From positions 2,383,501 to 2,447,500 of the forward strand of contig JADLSH010000363.1 of the NCBI GenBank assembly GCA_016169945.1: a stretch of 64,000 nt of DNA, written 5' to 3'. Source of the DNA: Trachythela sp. YZ-2020 (Eukaryota > Cnidaria > Anthozoa > Malacalcyonacea > Clavulariidae). The stretch's first letter is position 1; the number at the start of each line of letters is the position of its first letter. Shown piece by piece: positions 47,956 through 58,969 of this stretch. The notes under the pieces are model-generated. The model did not search any database and was not told the DNA's origin. It was given only the letters and a program-made list of their open reading frames with translations. The position numbers and the translations under genes were made by a program.

Positions 47956-49933
47956 ATGGCTACGTTAGTCGGCTACAGCAACGAATTTCTCAAACCGTTG
48001 GAAGATGGCCACAAATGTACTTTATGTATATTGGTTTTACGTGATCCAGTCCAGGCGATGTGTGGACACAGGTTCTGTAAAACCTGCATTAATGATAAGT
48101 AAGTTATAAGGTTTTATTCCTTATTATATCAGCCCCGAGGTGTATTAATTTTCGAGTTGGTGCCTTTGTCGAAATCTATATATACTAGTATAAACTTTAA
48201 AATCAATTTCCAGCTGACAATTTTAATCACAATATAATGTTTGTGTCCCACACTTCTATTTGTTATTGAACTATTGTTGGTGTTGTTTTCATTTTCTTAC
48301 GAAACGTCAAAAGTTTTTATTTTATGTTTTATAGCTCCAACGTGTGTCCTGTGGACCTTTCCATCCAACAAATTTTCCCAGATGCATTTTGTAAGCGTGA
48401 GATCATGCGACTACAATCATTCTGTTCCAGCAAAGATCGTGGGTGCAACTGGACGGGCGCATTGGAATCGCTCGAGGTATGTGTGTAAGTTTTGTAAGCA
48501 ATAATATTCGATACGTAATTCCCGTTAGATCTTCATAGTGCAATATTAGGTTTAAACCATAGCTGTTCGACCGACCGACCGACGGACGGACCGACGGACG
48601 GACGGACGGACGGACGGACGGACGGACGGACAGACCCTCTTATAAAGACGCGAGCACGCGTCTAAAAACACTTATTCAAAGTTTGATAAAAAGTCGGCTA
48701 CCGTCTTGTTTCTAAACATATTTTTGTTGGTTCAAACCATAAAAACAACTGCTTCTTGTTTAAGATATACATTACATTTATACTTTCGTATTTTTTTCAT
48801 AATAGGACCATCAGGCCGTATGTCCCAAATTTATAATGCCCTGTCCGAAAGGATGCCTAATGAACCTCCCTCGTTCAGAAATACCATATCACTTTGCACA
48901 AGCTTGTCCTCATGCTGATGCAAGCTGCCCAATGGTTGGCCAGTGTGAATTCGAGGTAAGAAATAATCTTTCTCCTATGTTGTGTTTTAACTGTGTACAT
49001 GCAGTAGAACCCCTCTTAAAAGAACTAGTGCATTAAGAGGCATCCGCCTGAAAACCACCACCGCCCCCCGCCCCACCAAAAAATAACCCCTTTTGTTCAG
49101 TACTCAATAAGGTTACTGACATCTTATAAAATTCAGAGGAGACTGTAATTGGTATATCAAATACTAAATCAGTAACTCCAACAAACATGCTGCAATCACG
49201 AAAATTGTGATTGAAAATACAACTCTTCATCTTCTGTCCTTTTGGTCAACACAAAAGTAAATGGTCTAGATATTCGTCTTATAGACATTATTAATTGAAA
49301 TGTCTAAGGGGAAATTTATAGAGAATTGGTTTGATGAAAATGCGCGAGGAAGATGTAGTTATGCATGCGAGTGTAAGATAGATGCCAATTAAATGCGTGT
49401 CTCACGCTGTATATCCGTGAGAGCTGGAAGGTCTGCATTGCTGCTCAATGGGTTAAAAGTTGACCAAAGACGGGGCAAGGTCATGAGTTTTCTTCACCAC
49501 GTCAAATAACTACATTGTCGTGTAAGGTGAATTAATATTTAGCATTTCTTTCATTAAGGGTTCTAGACTAGAACTCAAGGAGCATTTGGCAGAAAATAGC
49601 GTTGAACACACACGTATGGTTCAAGATAAAATAGGGGCGATGCAGTCCCACATCGCCATTGGACAGACGACCATAACCAACGTTCAACAAAAACAAGAAG
49701 TTTTGGAAGAGCAAGTGGCCAACCAGCATGCAAAATTGGCTACTCTTCGACAAGATCTTAGTGCTACCTTGCAGCGAGTTAAAGAGCTCCAATCTCGAGA
49801 AAGGCAGGCACTTGGGCATAGCGGTCAAGATGAAGCAGTGGTTGACCTCAAGAAAAGGGTTGCCGCATTGGAGCACCACAACACCCTAAGTGCTGTCCAA
49901 TCGGTAGCCGGCGAGGCAGGCTCATTGTGTTAG
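47956..49933 (+). CDS. TRAF6-like RING/zinc-finger/coiled-coil protein C
   Basis: The exons are 47956-48098, 48335-48476, 48806-48955 and 49559-49933 (phases 2, 0, 0), giving about 269 residues. The RING has CTLC, CGHRFCKTC and CPVDL. It is followed by IQQIFPDAFCKREIMRL, a segment very like the TRAF6 RING-to-finger linker. The zinc fingers are FCSSKDRGC...H..VCP and CPKGC...YHFAQACPHADASC, all ligands present. The C-terminal exon is a long coiled coil (QQKQEVLEEQVANQHAKLAT; RVKELQSRERQALG; DLKKRVAALEHHN) ending GEAGSLC. No MATH domain follows. Compared with D it lacks four residues after MA and 39 residues within the coiled coil, both in frame. Likely a ubiquitin-ligase adaptor; the coiled coil should oligomerise it. 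Confidence 0.88.
48568..48632. repeat. GACC/GACG microsatellite, TRAF C intron 2
   Basis: About 16 tetranucleotide units. The orthologous array in TRAF D is at about 56303-56350 and is shorter. Confidence 0.95.
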
Positions 49934-51130
49934 GGCGATATCAAACTTGAAGTTAAAGCAAACTTGAAGTTAATTTACTATTTCCCAGTTTGGTTTTTGT
50001 ATTATAGACCTTAGTATTGCATTGACCTTAAAATGAGCTCATGCATGACATATGGAAGGAAACTTGAAACGAACCACTTCTTAGTAGGTGGAATAATGAA
50101 TACCAATTTCTTTCATTAATTTTTTTTGGTCAATAAGTGCAATGGTCTATTGCATGTATGATTACTAGTATAATAGTTTATAGATTACATGTGGAACTCA
50201 TTATCTATGTTAGTCTAGGTTGATGCAAAAATGTGGTCCTTTTTTGTTAGACTAACTATATTTTTCATTACAATTGCAATATCATTTTTCTAAAACCTGA
50301 CTTGCTTGACTTTAGTCCTTTTGCTGTTGATTTGATGGTTATAATGACTCAGGATTCGAGATTTGCAGGATCCTGGTATGCTAACAATAACAGTTTTTTA
50401 TTTTATTTTGAATAACAGATGCCAAGATACTCCTGACTGAAATCAGTGCTGTTAGTAACTTCGTTACAAGTAACTGTAGGTTACATGTACAAATCGTTAC
50501 ATTTTTCAGTAACATGGTTACCGTAATTGTTCTTCGTTAACTAGTTACTTTTTCGAGAGAAGGTAACTTTGTAACTTCGTAACTAGTTACAATATTTTAA
50601 AGTAAATTTGTAACTGCAACTAGTTACTTTTTCCATTTTAATTTGTATCAGCAACCAGTTACCTTTTCAGTGATGTAGTTGTAATTGACTGGTTGAAATA
50701 TCGGTTGAAATATCAAATAATATTTCTCACATTATTTGCAAAATCAACACAACTACTGTATATGCATACATATTTCGTCATTAACCTTTGAAAACTTTGA
50801 GCACTAAATGTATTTGTGAAAGCCTAAACAACCAATTTCTGACGCCTGAAACACCAGCAATATATCGATCCCATTAAATTTCCAACATATTGCTTTAATT
50901 TTGACATCTAGGTTTAATTTCTATACAAGTTTAATTTCTGTACATTTGGATACCAAAATTGAAGTGTTGGTATATCCATAATGGTACCAGAAAATTTTAA
51001 ATCCTAGCTGGGCTCATCAATATTTATAGTGCCTGTGAGCAAAATCAGTCATAACTTCAAAATATGCAAAAATGCATTATATTTTAGATTTTGAGTGCTA
51101 AATATTGTTAAAATGTCAGAATTCTAAAAT
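49934..51130. repeat. TRAF C downstream spacer, duplicated
   Basis: Duplicated at about 57771-58970. About 50450-50690 is dense in GTTAC/GTAAC words (AACTAGTTAC repeated, TAACTTCGTAACTAGTTAC), giving many small hairpins. No gene is seen. Confidence 0.75.
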
Positions 51131-51938
51131 TTACCTGCACAAATTTCCTGGCATGTGCCCATCGTAAATTCCCTTTTGCAATTAATTTTAAGCCTTTTTA
51201 AACGTTTAAAAACGTTTTCCTACTCGAGAATTAGCACTTAGGTGGAATAAACCAAACAAATATGTAATAATTTCGTGTTTGTACCACGTGTAAAGAGCAC
51301 TCGGCTGCTGAAAAGGGCACTTTGAAGAAAACGTAGGGAGTACGTGCCTACGATAATACGATCCTACGACACTGTAGTGTATACGAAAGTGAGGTTTGCA
51401 AAGTGCAAAGTGTTTTACTGCACCCTGGTTACACATATGTCATTTTGTATCGTGTAGGCCAGAAAAGAATTGTTTGGTTCTCTTTAGCAATTAGTAAACA
51501 ATGAATAAACAAAAGGTTATAAGTAAGCCAATTAATTGCATAACTGCAATTATTCCCCACAATCCCCTGTTTGGCTGTTACCACCCTTTTGCTGTATAAA
51601 ATATTGCATAATTCTGCCATTTTACCCAGTGCCACGGCGTTGCCCAGCATGCGTCCCTGCGAGATATAACTTAGAACATTGCACACTTAACATTAATTTT
51701 AATGGGCATTTCACCACAAACAGACTATTTGATTTATCGATAAAGTAAAATACTAAATTAATAAGCCTCAAAGGTTCTAAAATTTCCTGGCAATTCATTC
51801 AATTTCCTTCCAATTCCTTCCAAAGTGGATCTCCTTTTTTTCCTGCCAGAGACCAAAATTTCCTTTTGCCAGGAAATACCCTGGCATGTGGAAGCACTGA
51901 TTACAAGTTACCGAAGTTAGGCATGTGACACCATAGAC

Positions 51939-52182
51939 ACGGAATAAAGATCTATACAGAAGAGCCACTCAGCGGTGCAACATGTCCTCGTTTTTTTATG
52001 CAAAAATATGCAGTTTACTGGCCAGAGTAATGGCAGACCAGCCAGTTCAGCGTGCTTATTGGCCAGAAAAAGCAATTGACTGGCCAGAGTAATGGCGGCC
52101 AACATGCGTAATGCGATATGCGCGAACCCAAAAACTACAATGGTTCCGACGAGAGTGGGCCCTCTTAATCTTTACTCTATGC
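51939..52182. mobile_element. 244-bp MITE related to the P-like element
   Basis: Flanked by CCATAGAC (51931-51938, 52183-52190), an 8-base duplication. The interior words AATGGCGGCCAACATGCG and GGTTCCGACGAGAGTG resemble the arm of the P-like element (47653-47730). Absent from OPA3 unit copies 1, 2 and 4. Confidence 0.75.
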
Positions 52183-52531
52183 CATAGACCGTAGTGACAC
52201 AGGCTAGCCACCCTTATGCATCCAACTGTTACTCTGTCTAATATCAGATGATTTTACTTGTTGTCAAGTGGAAAGTGTCTATTTTTGTTAACCTATTTCC
52301 CAGGCACTAATGGGTTAACCAGAATATCTGGCTATATTTCGTTAATGTGCCCTACTTCATTATTTTACTCTGTCCAAAAAATGTTTTTAAAGGGCACCAA
52401 ATGTCAATCTATAACAAACTTGCCCCATTCCTCTTTAAGTTGTCATGTGCAACATGCGTCACAACGTTAAAAACATTGTTTATTACTGAACATATTTGTT
52501 CGTAAACCATGATATACTGCCAACCTTGTTC

Positions 52532-52893
52532 CAGTGGCGTAACGCTATATCAGGGGGGCCCCGGTTCAAAAATTTTCAAGGCCGTCCGGTCTCTGAAATG
52601 CCATTTCCTGGACTTTGGGGGAAGATTTTACAGAATTCTGATGGTCAGAAAACGACATTTTAACATATCAAAATTTACAATTTGTTAGGAAATTGGTACG
52701 GTTGTACCGTAAATCGTTAATATAGATATTATATATAATTTGTATATAGATAAATTGTGGAGACAGTGGAGTTTATGTCTGCGACGCTTGATTTCACAGT
52801 ACTGTTACTGCTCTACAGTCTGAGCCTGGCTGCCTGCCCCCCCCCCCCCCCTTTGGGCCATTGGTGTCCGAACCCATAGTAGTTACGCCACTG
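52532..52893. mobile_element. hAT-type MITE, OPA3 unit copy 3
   Basis: Same insertion as 4212 and 35611, with duplication CCTTGTTC at 52524-52531 and 52894-52901. It contains a run of about 14 C. Confidence 0.88.
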
Positions 52894-52947
52894 CCTTGTT
52901 CATGGGAATTATTAATGAGAATTTCAAAGTACTACATATTTCTGTAG

Positions 52948-53288
52948 GGTACCATCGCTTGGAATTTTACATAAGAATGCGACTCATGGGCCATAAAGGG
53001 AGAATAGAAGTGGACCCTTTAAAAGAAAATGCAGCAGTTGATTTGGGAGCGGAAATGCTCGGTGAGGTAGTTGTTTTCAGCATTGGAGTTGCCATGTTAT
53101 ACGCTGAGTACAGAAGACAGAAACGTGGCGAGAGTCGTGAAGAAGACAAACATCAAGAAAACTTTAGAAATTTGCAAAGCCGAGTTGAAGAACTTGGTCT
53201 TTGTGTAGAAAGACAGACTGAACAAATAGAAGGACTGAATGAAATTGTAAGAAACATTCAAGATAAATTTAGTGAAAGAAAGAAATAA
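52948..53288 (+). pseudogene. OPA3: OPA3 exon 2 only, copy 3
   Basis: The exon is complete from its CTGTAG acceptor (GYHRLEFYIRMRLMGHKGRI) to TAA and lacks stops, with Arg at the codon mutated in copy 1. The MVAGLPLF exon is missing because the duplicated block starts only at about 51130, inside intron 1. It could still be spliced as a 3' exon to an upstream transcript, but it cannot make OPA3 alone. Confidence 0.85.
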
Positions 53289-53559
53289 AAAAGTAATATT
53301 TATGCATGTACAACTGATAGAAAATGATATGTATAGGGAAGGAGATTTGTGAAGCGGTAAGGGCGAGTAGGGATAGCCTCCCCCCTAATCAAACCAATCT
53401 TCCACGTTTAAGAACTGAGCAAATCAGTCGGAAAGATCGTTGTGGAAACATTGATTGCCTAACTGTGTTCCCCGAAGTTGGGCATACTATAGGAAACATT
53501 TGTTTGTAGAGTAAATTATGTCTGAGTTACTACTAGGTACTCATTAGCCGAATTCATAT

Positions 53560-53722
53560 TAGGGACGGGAAACTCGTCTTAGACGGGAAACTCGTCTAAT
53601 ATGAATCCGGGGGCAGACGAGTTTCCCGTCTAACTTTCCCGTCCAACTTTCCCGTCCAAACGGACGGGAAAGTTAGACGGGAATCCCATCTAGACGGGAA
53701 ACTCGTCTTAAATCCGTCCCTA
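53560..53722. mobile_element. 163-bp Mutator-like MITE with internal repeats
   Basis: The ends are TAGGGACGG and CCGTCCCTA, with the 9-base duplication AATTCATAT at 53551-53559 and 53723-53731. The interior is repeats of GACGGGAAACTCGTCT and GACGGGAAAGTTAG in both orientations. Confidence 0.85.
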
Positions 53723-53748
53723 AATTCATATTCAGACGGGTTTTCATC

Positions 53749-55039
53749 TTGGAATCTTGGAATGTTGGAATCTTTCTATATTACACCAAAATGTATCTCT
53801 CGCTAATATATTTGATTTCTATTATTTATTATTTTTGGTACAGAATGCGTTACATTCTATGCGTTATATATAAGATATTTTCGCAAGATTATCGGCTATT
53901 TCCTTAGGTATAGTTTTACTTTAAAGCACTTTCTAACACCTTCGCTTTGCGGCAGGAAACCAATTTCTATACAGGCGCCGGCATAGGGAACAAGCTCGTT
54001 TGCATTCAAGAATTAACAGCAGTACTATGCCTAGACAGATAAACGATAACGTACGACTCCAATGCTAATGTGGCCGTATAGGTTTATAGCCAAGTACAAC
54101 TAGTACATACGTTTGGTTAATAAATCCAGATAAATCTAAATACATTACAAAGATAATATTGTCACGTGTATGTCGGTAGTCGATTAAGTCGAATAAACTG
54201 TAAACCGAAACTTTTTTGTTAAAATTGAAAACTCGAGAAATAGGAAATTAACAATGTTTTTGACTACTGAATTTGTAGATTGTTCTAATATTACTTCCAG
54301 AAAGATTTCGCGATATATATGTAATGGAATAAATACTTGAATATTACATCTTGCAATATTTATAATTAGCTAGTATGATGGGCGGTAAGCAGAGTTTAGT
54401 AAATTGAGATTAACAGAAAAATGCGGCAAAAATGATTTAATCTCTATGCCTATGGGTGCGAGTATACATTTAATTTTCGTCCAGTGAGTTGCTTTACAAT
54501 GACCGGGCAAGGCAACATGCAATATTTCATCCTAGATATGATGCTATATTGTTTTCCTAATTAAGTCATCCGGAAAGTCTCGGTTTACAGTTCATCGACG
54601 ACCGACATACATGTGGCAATATTATCTTCGTAATGTATTTCGATTTATTAACCGAACGTATGTACTAATTGTACTTGGCTATAAACCTATACGGACACAT
54701 TAGCATTGGAGTCGTACATTATCGTTTATCTGTCTAGGCATAGTACTGCTGTTAATTCTTGAATGCAAACGAACTTGTTCCCTATGCCGGCGCCTGTATA
54801 GAAATTGGTTTCCTTCGCAAAGCGAAGGTGTTAGAAAGTGCTTTAAAGTAAAAATAAACCTAAGGAACATGCCGATAATCTTGCGAAAATATCTTATATA
54901 TAATGCATAGAATGTAACGCATTCTGTACCAAAAAAGTAATAAATAATAGAAATCAATATATTAGCGACATTTAGGTGTAATATACAAAGATTCCAAGAT
55001 TCCAAGATTCCAAGATTCCAGATTCCATGTTTTACAGTG
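53749..55039. mobile_element. Transposon with ~480-bp terminal inverted repeats
   Basis: Bases 53749-54225 and 54555-55039 are inverted copies (blocks GGCGCCGGCATAGGGAACAA, TGCCTAGACAGATAAACGAT). The right end is CATGTTTTACAGTG. The roughly 330-base centre is non-coding. A fragment of the same end is at 41752-41905. Superfamily unknown. Confidence 0.85.
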
Positions 55040-55057
55040 ACCCCTATATAGCTAACA

Positions 55058-55375
55058 TACTTGAAATGGTTTGCCCATTAGTTGTTTTCTGCACAAACGG
55101 ACTTGATCCAAGTCTACATGCACGACGACAGATGATACTACCTGATTTACAGTATTTGAAACTATTTAAATACTTGAAATGGTTTGCGTGATTATTTATT
55201 TTCTGCACGTAGTCTACTAGCAATACGATTGGCTACACGACGACATATGATACTACCTGATTTACAGTATTTGAAACTATTTAAATACTTGAAATGGTTT
55301 GCGTGATTATTTATTTTCTGCACGTAGTCTACTAGCAATACGATTGGCTACACGACGACATATGATACTACCTTA
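55058..55375. repeat. Tandem ~115-bp copies of the TRAF D promoter block
   Basis: Units starting with TACTTGAAATGGTTTGC at about 55058, 55168 and 55283 end in CTACACGACGACATATGATA. Only the last ends CTACCTTAAG with the GTAAGG donor; the others read CTACCTGATTTACAG. The array is absent before TRAF C, which has one block. Confidence 0.85.
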
Positions 55376-55493
55376 AGGTAAGGTCTTACTTATTCAGCGT
55401 AAATTCTGAAACTTGTCTTTGCCTTACTTAATGCTTACTGATCTAGTGAATTTTATCTGCCTGCTTGGGTAATTCTGGTCTTTTTCATTAGAA

Positions 55494-57770
55494 ATGGCTG
55501 GTAAAAATGACAAGTTAGTCGGCTACAGCAACGAATTTCTCAAACCGTTGGAAGATGGCCACAAATGTACTTTATGTATATTGGTTTTGCGTGATCCAGT
55601 CCAGGCGATGTGTGGACATAGATTTTGTAAGACCTGCATTAATGATAAGTAAGTTATAAGGTTTTATTCCTTATTATATCAGCCCCGAGGTGTATTAATT
55701 TTCGACTTGGTGCTTTTGTCGAAATGTAATACTGATACTAGTATAAACTTTAAAATCCATATCCAGCTGACAATTTTAATGACGATGTATTCTTAAAAGG
55801 CCCATTTACACTACGCGCGATTATTGGCACGGCACGGATAAAAATGTTACCCGTGCCACTTTTACCCGTGCTGAGACTACCTATATTTAGGTAGTCTCAG
55901 CACGGATAAAAATGGTACGGGTACCAGTTTTATCCGTGCCGTGCCAATAATCGTGCGTAGTGTAAACGGGCCTTTTGTGTCCCACACTTCTATTTGTTAT
56001 TGAACTATTGTTGGTGTTGTTTTCATTTTCTTACGAAACGTCAAAAGTTTTTATTTTATGTTTTATAGCTCCAACGTGTGTCCTGTGGACCTTTCCATCC
56101 AACAAATTTTCCCAGATGCATTTTGTAAGCGTGAGATCATGCGACTACAATCATTCTGTTCCAGCAAAGATCGTGGGTGCAACTGGACGGGCGCATTGGA
56201 ATCGCTCGAGGTATGTGTGTAAGTTTTGTAAGCAATAATATTCGATACGTAATTCCCGTTAGATCTTCATAGTGCAATATTAGGTTTAAACCATAGCTGT
56301 TCGACCGACCGACCGACGGACGGACGGACGGACGGACGGACGGACAGACAGACCCTCTTATAAAGACGCGAGCACGCGTCTAAAAACACCTATTCAAAGT
56401 TTGATAAAAAGTCGGCTACCGTCTTGTTTCTAAACATATTTTCGTTGGTTCAAACCATAAAAACAACTGCTTCTTGTTTAAGATATACATTACATTTATA
56501 CTTTCGTATTTTTTTCATAATAGGACCATCAGGCCGTATGTCCCAAATTTATAATGTCCTGTCCGAAAGGATGCCTAATGAACCTCCCTCGTTCAGAAAT
56601 ACCATATCACTTTGCACAAGCTTCTCCTTATGCTGATGCAAGCTGCCCAATGGTTGGCCAGTGTGATTTCGAGGTAAGAAATAATCTTTCTCCTATGTTG
56701 TGTTTTAACTGTGTACATGCAGTAAAACACCTCTTAAAAGAACTAGTGCATTAAGAGGCATCCGCCTGAAAACCACCACCGCTCCCCGCCCCACCAAAAA
56801 AACACCCTTTTGTTCAGTACTCAATAAGGTTACATCTTATAAAATTCAGAGGATACTGTAATTGTACTACTAAATCAGTAACTCCAACAAACATGCTGCA
56901 ATCACGAAACTGATTGTGATTGAAAATACAACTCTTCATCTTCTGTCCTTTTGGTCAACACAAAAGTAAATGGTCTAGATATTCGTCTTATAGACATTAT
57001 TAATTGAACGAATTGGAAACGTCTAAGGGGCAATTTATAGAGAATTGGTTTGGTGAAAATGCGCGAGGAAGATGTAGTTGTGCATGCGAGTGTAAGATAG
57101 ATGCCAAATTAAATGCGAGTCTCACGCTGTATATCCGTGAGAGCTGGAAGGTCTGCATTTCTGCTCAATGGGTTAAAAGTTGACCAAAGACGGGGCAAGG
57201 TCATGAGTTTTCTTCACCACGTCAAATAACTACATTGTCGTGTAAGGTGAATTAATATTTAGCATTTCTTTCATTAAGGGTTCTAGACTAGAACTCAAGG
57301 AGCATTTGGCAGAAAATAGCGTTGAACACACACGTATGGTTCAAGATAAAATAGGGGCGATGCAGTCCGACATCGCCATTGGACAGACGACCATAACCAA
57401 CGTTCAACAAAAACAAGAAGTTTTGGAAGAGCAAGTGGCCAACCAGCATGCAAAATTGGCTACTCTTCGACAAGATCTTAGTGCTACCTTGCATACTACA
57501 GTTGATCGCTACGTGATGTCCGAAGTAGAAGGAGTACATCACCCATTATCGAGGAGACCACAAGAGCCTGATTCGCTGGATATTAAAGAGCAGTTACGAA
57601 AATTAGAAGAGCGAGTTAAAGAGCTCCAATCTCGAGAAAGGCAGGCACTTGGGCATAGCGGTCAAGATGAAGCAGTGATTGACCTCAAGAAAAGGGTTGC
57701 CGCATTGGAGCACCACAACACCCTAAGTGCTGTCCAATCGGTAGCCGGCGAGGCAGGCTCATTGTGTTAG
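55494..57770 (+). CDS. TRAF6-like RING/zinc-finger/coiled-coil protein D
   Basis: The exons are 55494-55648, 56069-56210, 56524-56673 and 57279-57770, giving about 312 residues, the longest paralogue. It begins MAGKNDKLVGYSNEFLKPLE; the RING is identical to C (CTLC, CGHRFCKTC, CPVDL) and the linker is IQQIFPDAFCKREIMRL. In the second zinc finger C has HFAQACPHADASC but D has HFAQASPYADASC, so a Cys ligand is Ser and the nearby His is Tyr; that finger is probably weakened. The coiled-coil exon keeps an extra 39 residues (VDRYVMSEVEGVHHPLS, then KEQLRKLEERV). No MATH domain. Intron 1 has gained a 182-bp MITE. Near identity of non-coding parts with C means the duplication or a gene conversion is recent. 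Confidence 0.88.
55795..55976. mobile_element. 182-bp MITE in TRAF D intron 1
   Basis: Almost perfect foldback: AAAAGGCCCATTTACACTAC at the left, its near complement at the right, and a CCTATATTTAGG centre. TRAF C has an uninterrupted site. No clear target duplication. Confidence 0.9.
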
Positions 57771-58969
57771 GGCGATATCAAACTTGAAGTTAAAGCAAAC
57801 TTGAAGTTAATTTACTATTTCCCAGTTTGGTTTTTGTACTATAGACCTTAGTATTGCATTGACCTTAAAATGAACTCATGCATAACATATGGAAGGAAAC
57901 TTGAAACTAACCACTTCTTAGTAGGTGGAATAATGAATACCAATTTCTTTCATTAATTTTTTTTGGTCAATAAGTGCAATGGTCTATTGCATGTATGATT
58001 ACTAGTATAATAGTTTATAGATTACATGTGGAACTCATTATCTATGTTAGTCTAGGTTGATGCAAAAATGTGGTCCTTTTTTGTTAGACTAACTATATTT
58101 TTCATTACAATTGCAATATCATTTTTCTAAAACCTGACATGCTTGACTTTATTCCTTTTGCTGTTGATTTGATGGTTATAATGACTCAGGGTTCAAGATT
58201 TGCAGTATCCTGGTTTGCTGACAATACCAGTTTTTTTATTTTCGATAACAGATGTCAAGATACTCTTGGGTGAAATCAGTGCTCTTAGTAACTTTGTTAC
58301 AAGTAACTGTAGGTTACATGTAATGGTTACATTTTTCAGTAACATGGTCACCATAATTGTTCTTCAATAACTAGTTACTTTTTCGAGAGAAGGTAACTTT
58401 GTAACTTCGTAACTAGTTACAATATTTTAAAGTAAATTTGTAACTGCAACTAGTTACTTTTTCCATTGTAATTTGTATCAGCAACCAGTTACCTTTTCAG
58501 TGATGTAGTTGTAATTGACTGGTTGAAATATCGGTTGAAATATCAAATAATATTTCTCACATTATTTGCAAAATCAACACAACTACTGTATATGCATACA
58601 TATTTCGTCATTAACCCTTGAAAACTTTGAGCACTAAATGTATTTGTGAAAGCCTAAACAACCAATTTCTGACGCCTGAAACACCAGCAATATATCGATC
58701 CCATTAAATTTCCAACATATTGCTTTAATTTTGACATCTAGGTTTAATTTCTATACAAGTTTAATTTCTGTACATTTGGATACCAAAATTGAAGTGTTGG
58801 TATATCCATAATGGATACCAGAAAATTTTAAATCCTAGCTGGGCTCATCAATATTTATAGTGCCTGTGAGCAAAATCAGTCATAACTTCAAAATATGCAA
58901 AAATGCATTATATTTTAGATTTTGAGTGCTAAATATTGTTAAAATGTCAGAATTCTAAAATTTACCTGC

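Larger units (their letters stand above)
47860..53540. repeat. TRAF-OPA3 tandem duplication, left copy
   Basis: Matches 55370-61310 at very high identity across exons, introns and the downstream block. Among the differences are a 12-base and a 117-base in-frame loss in TRAF C, the MITE at 51939 and the extra MITE in TRAF D intron 1. Confidence 0.92.
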
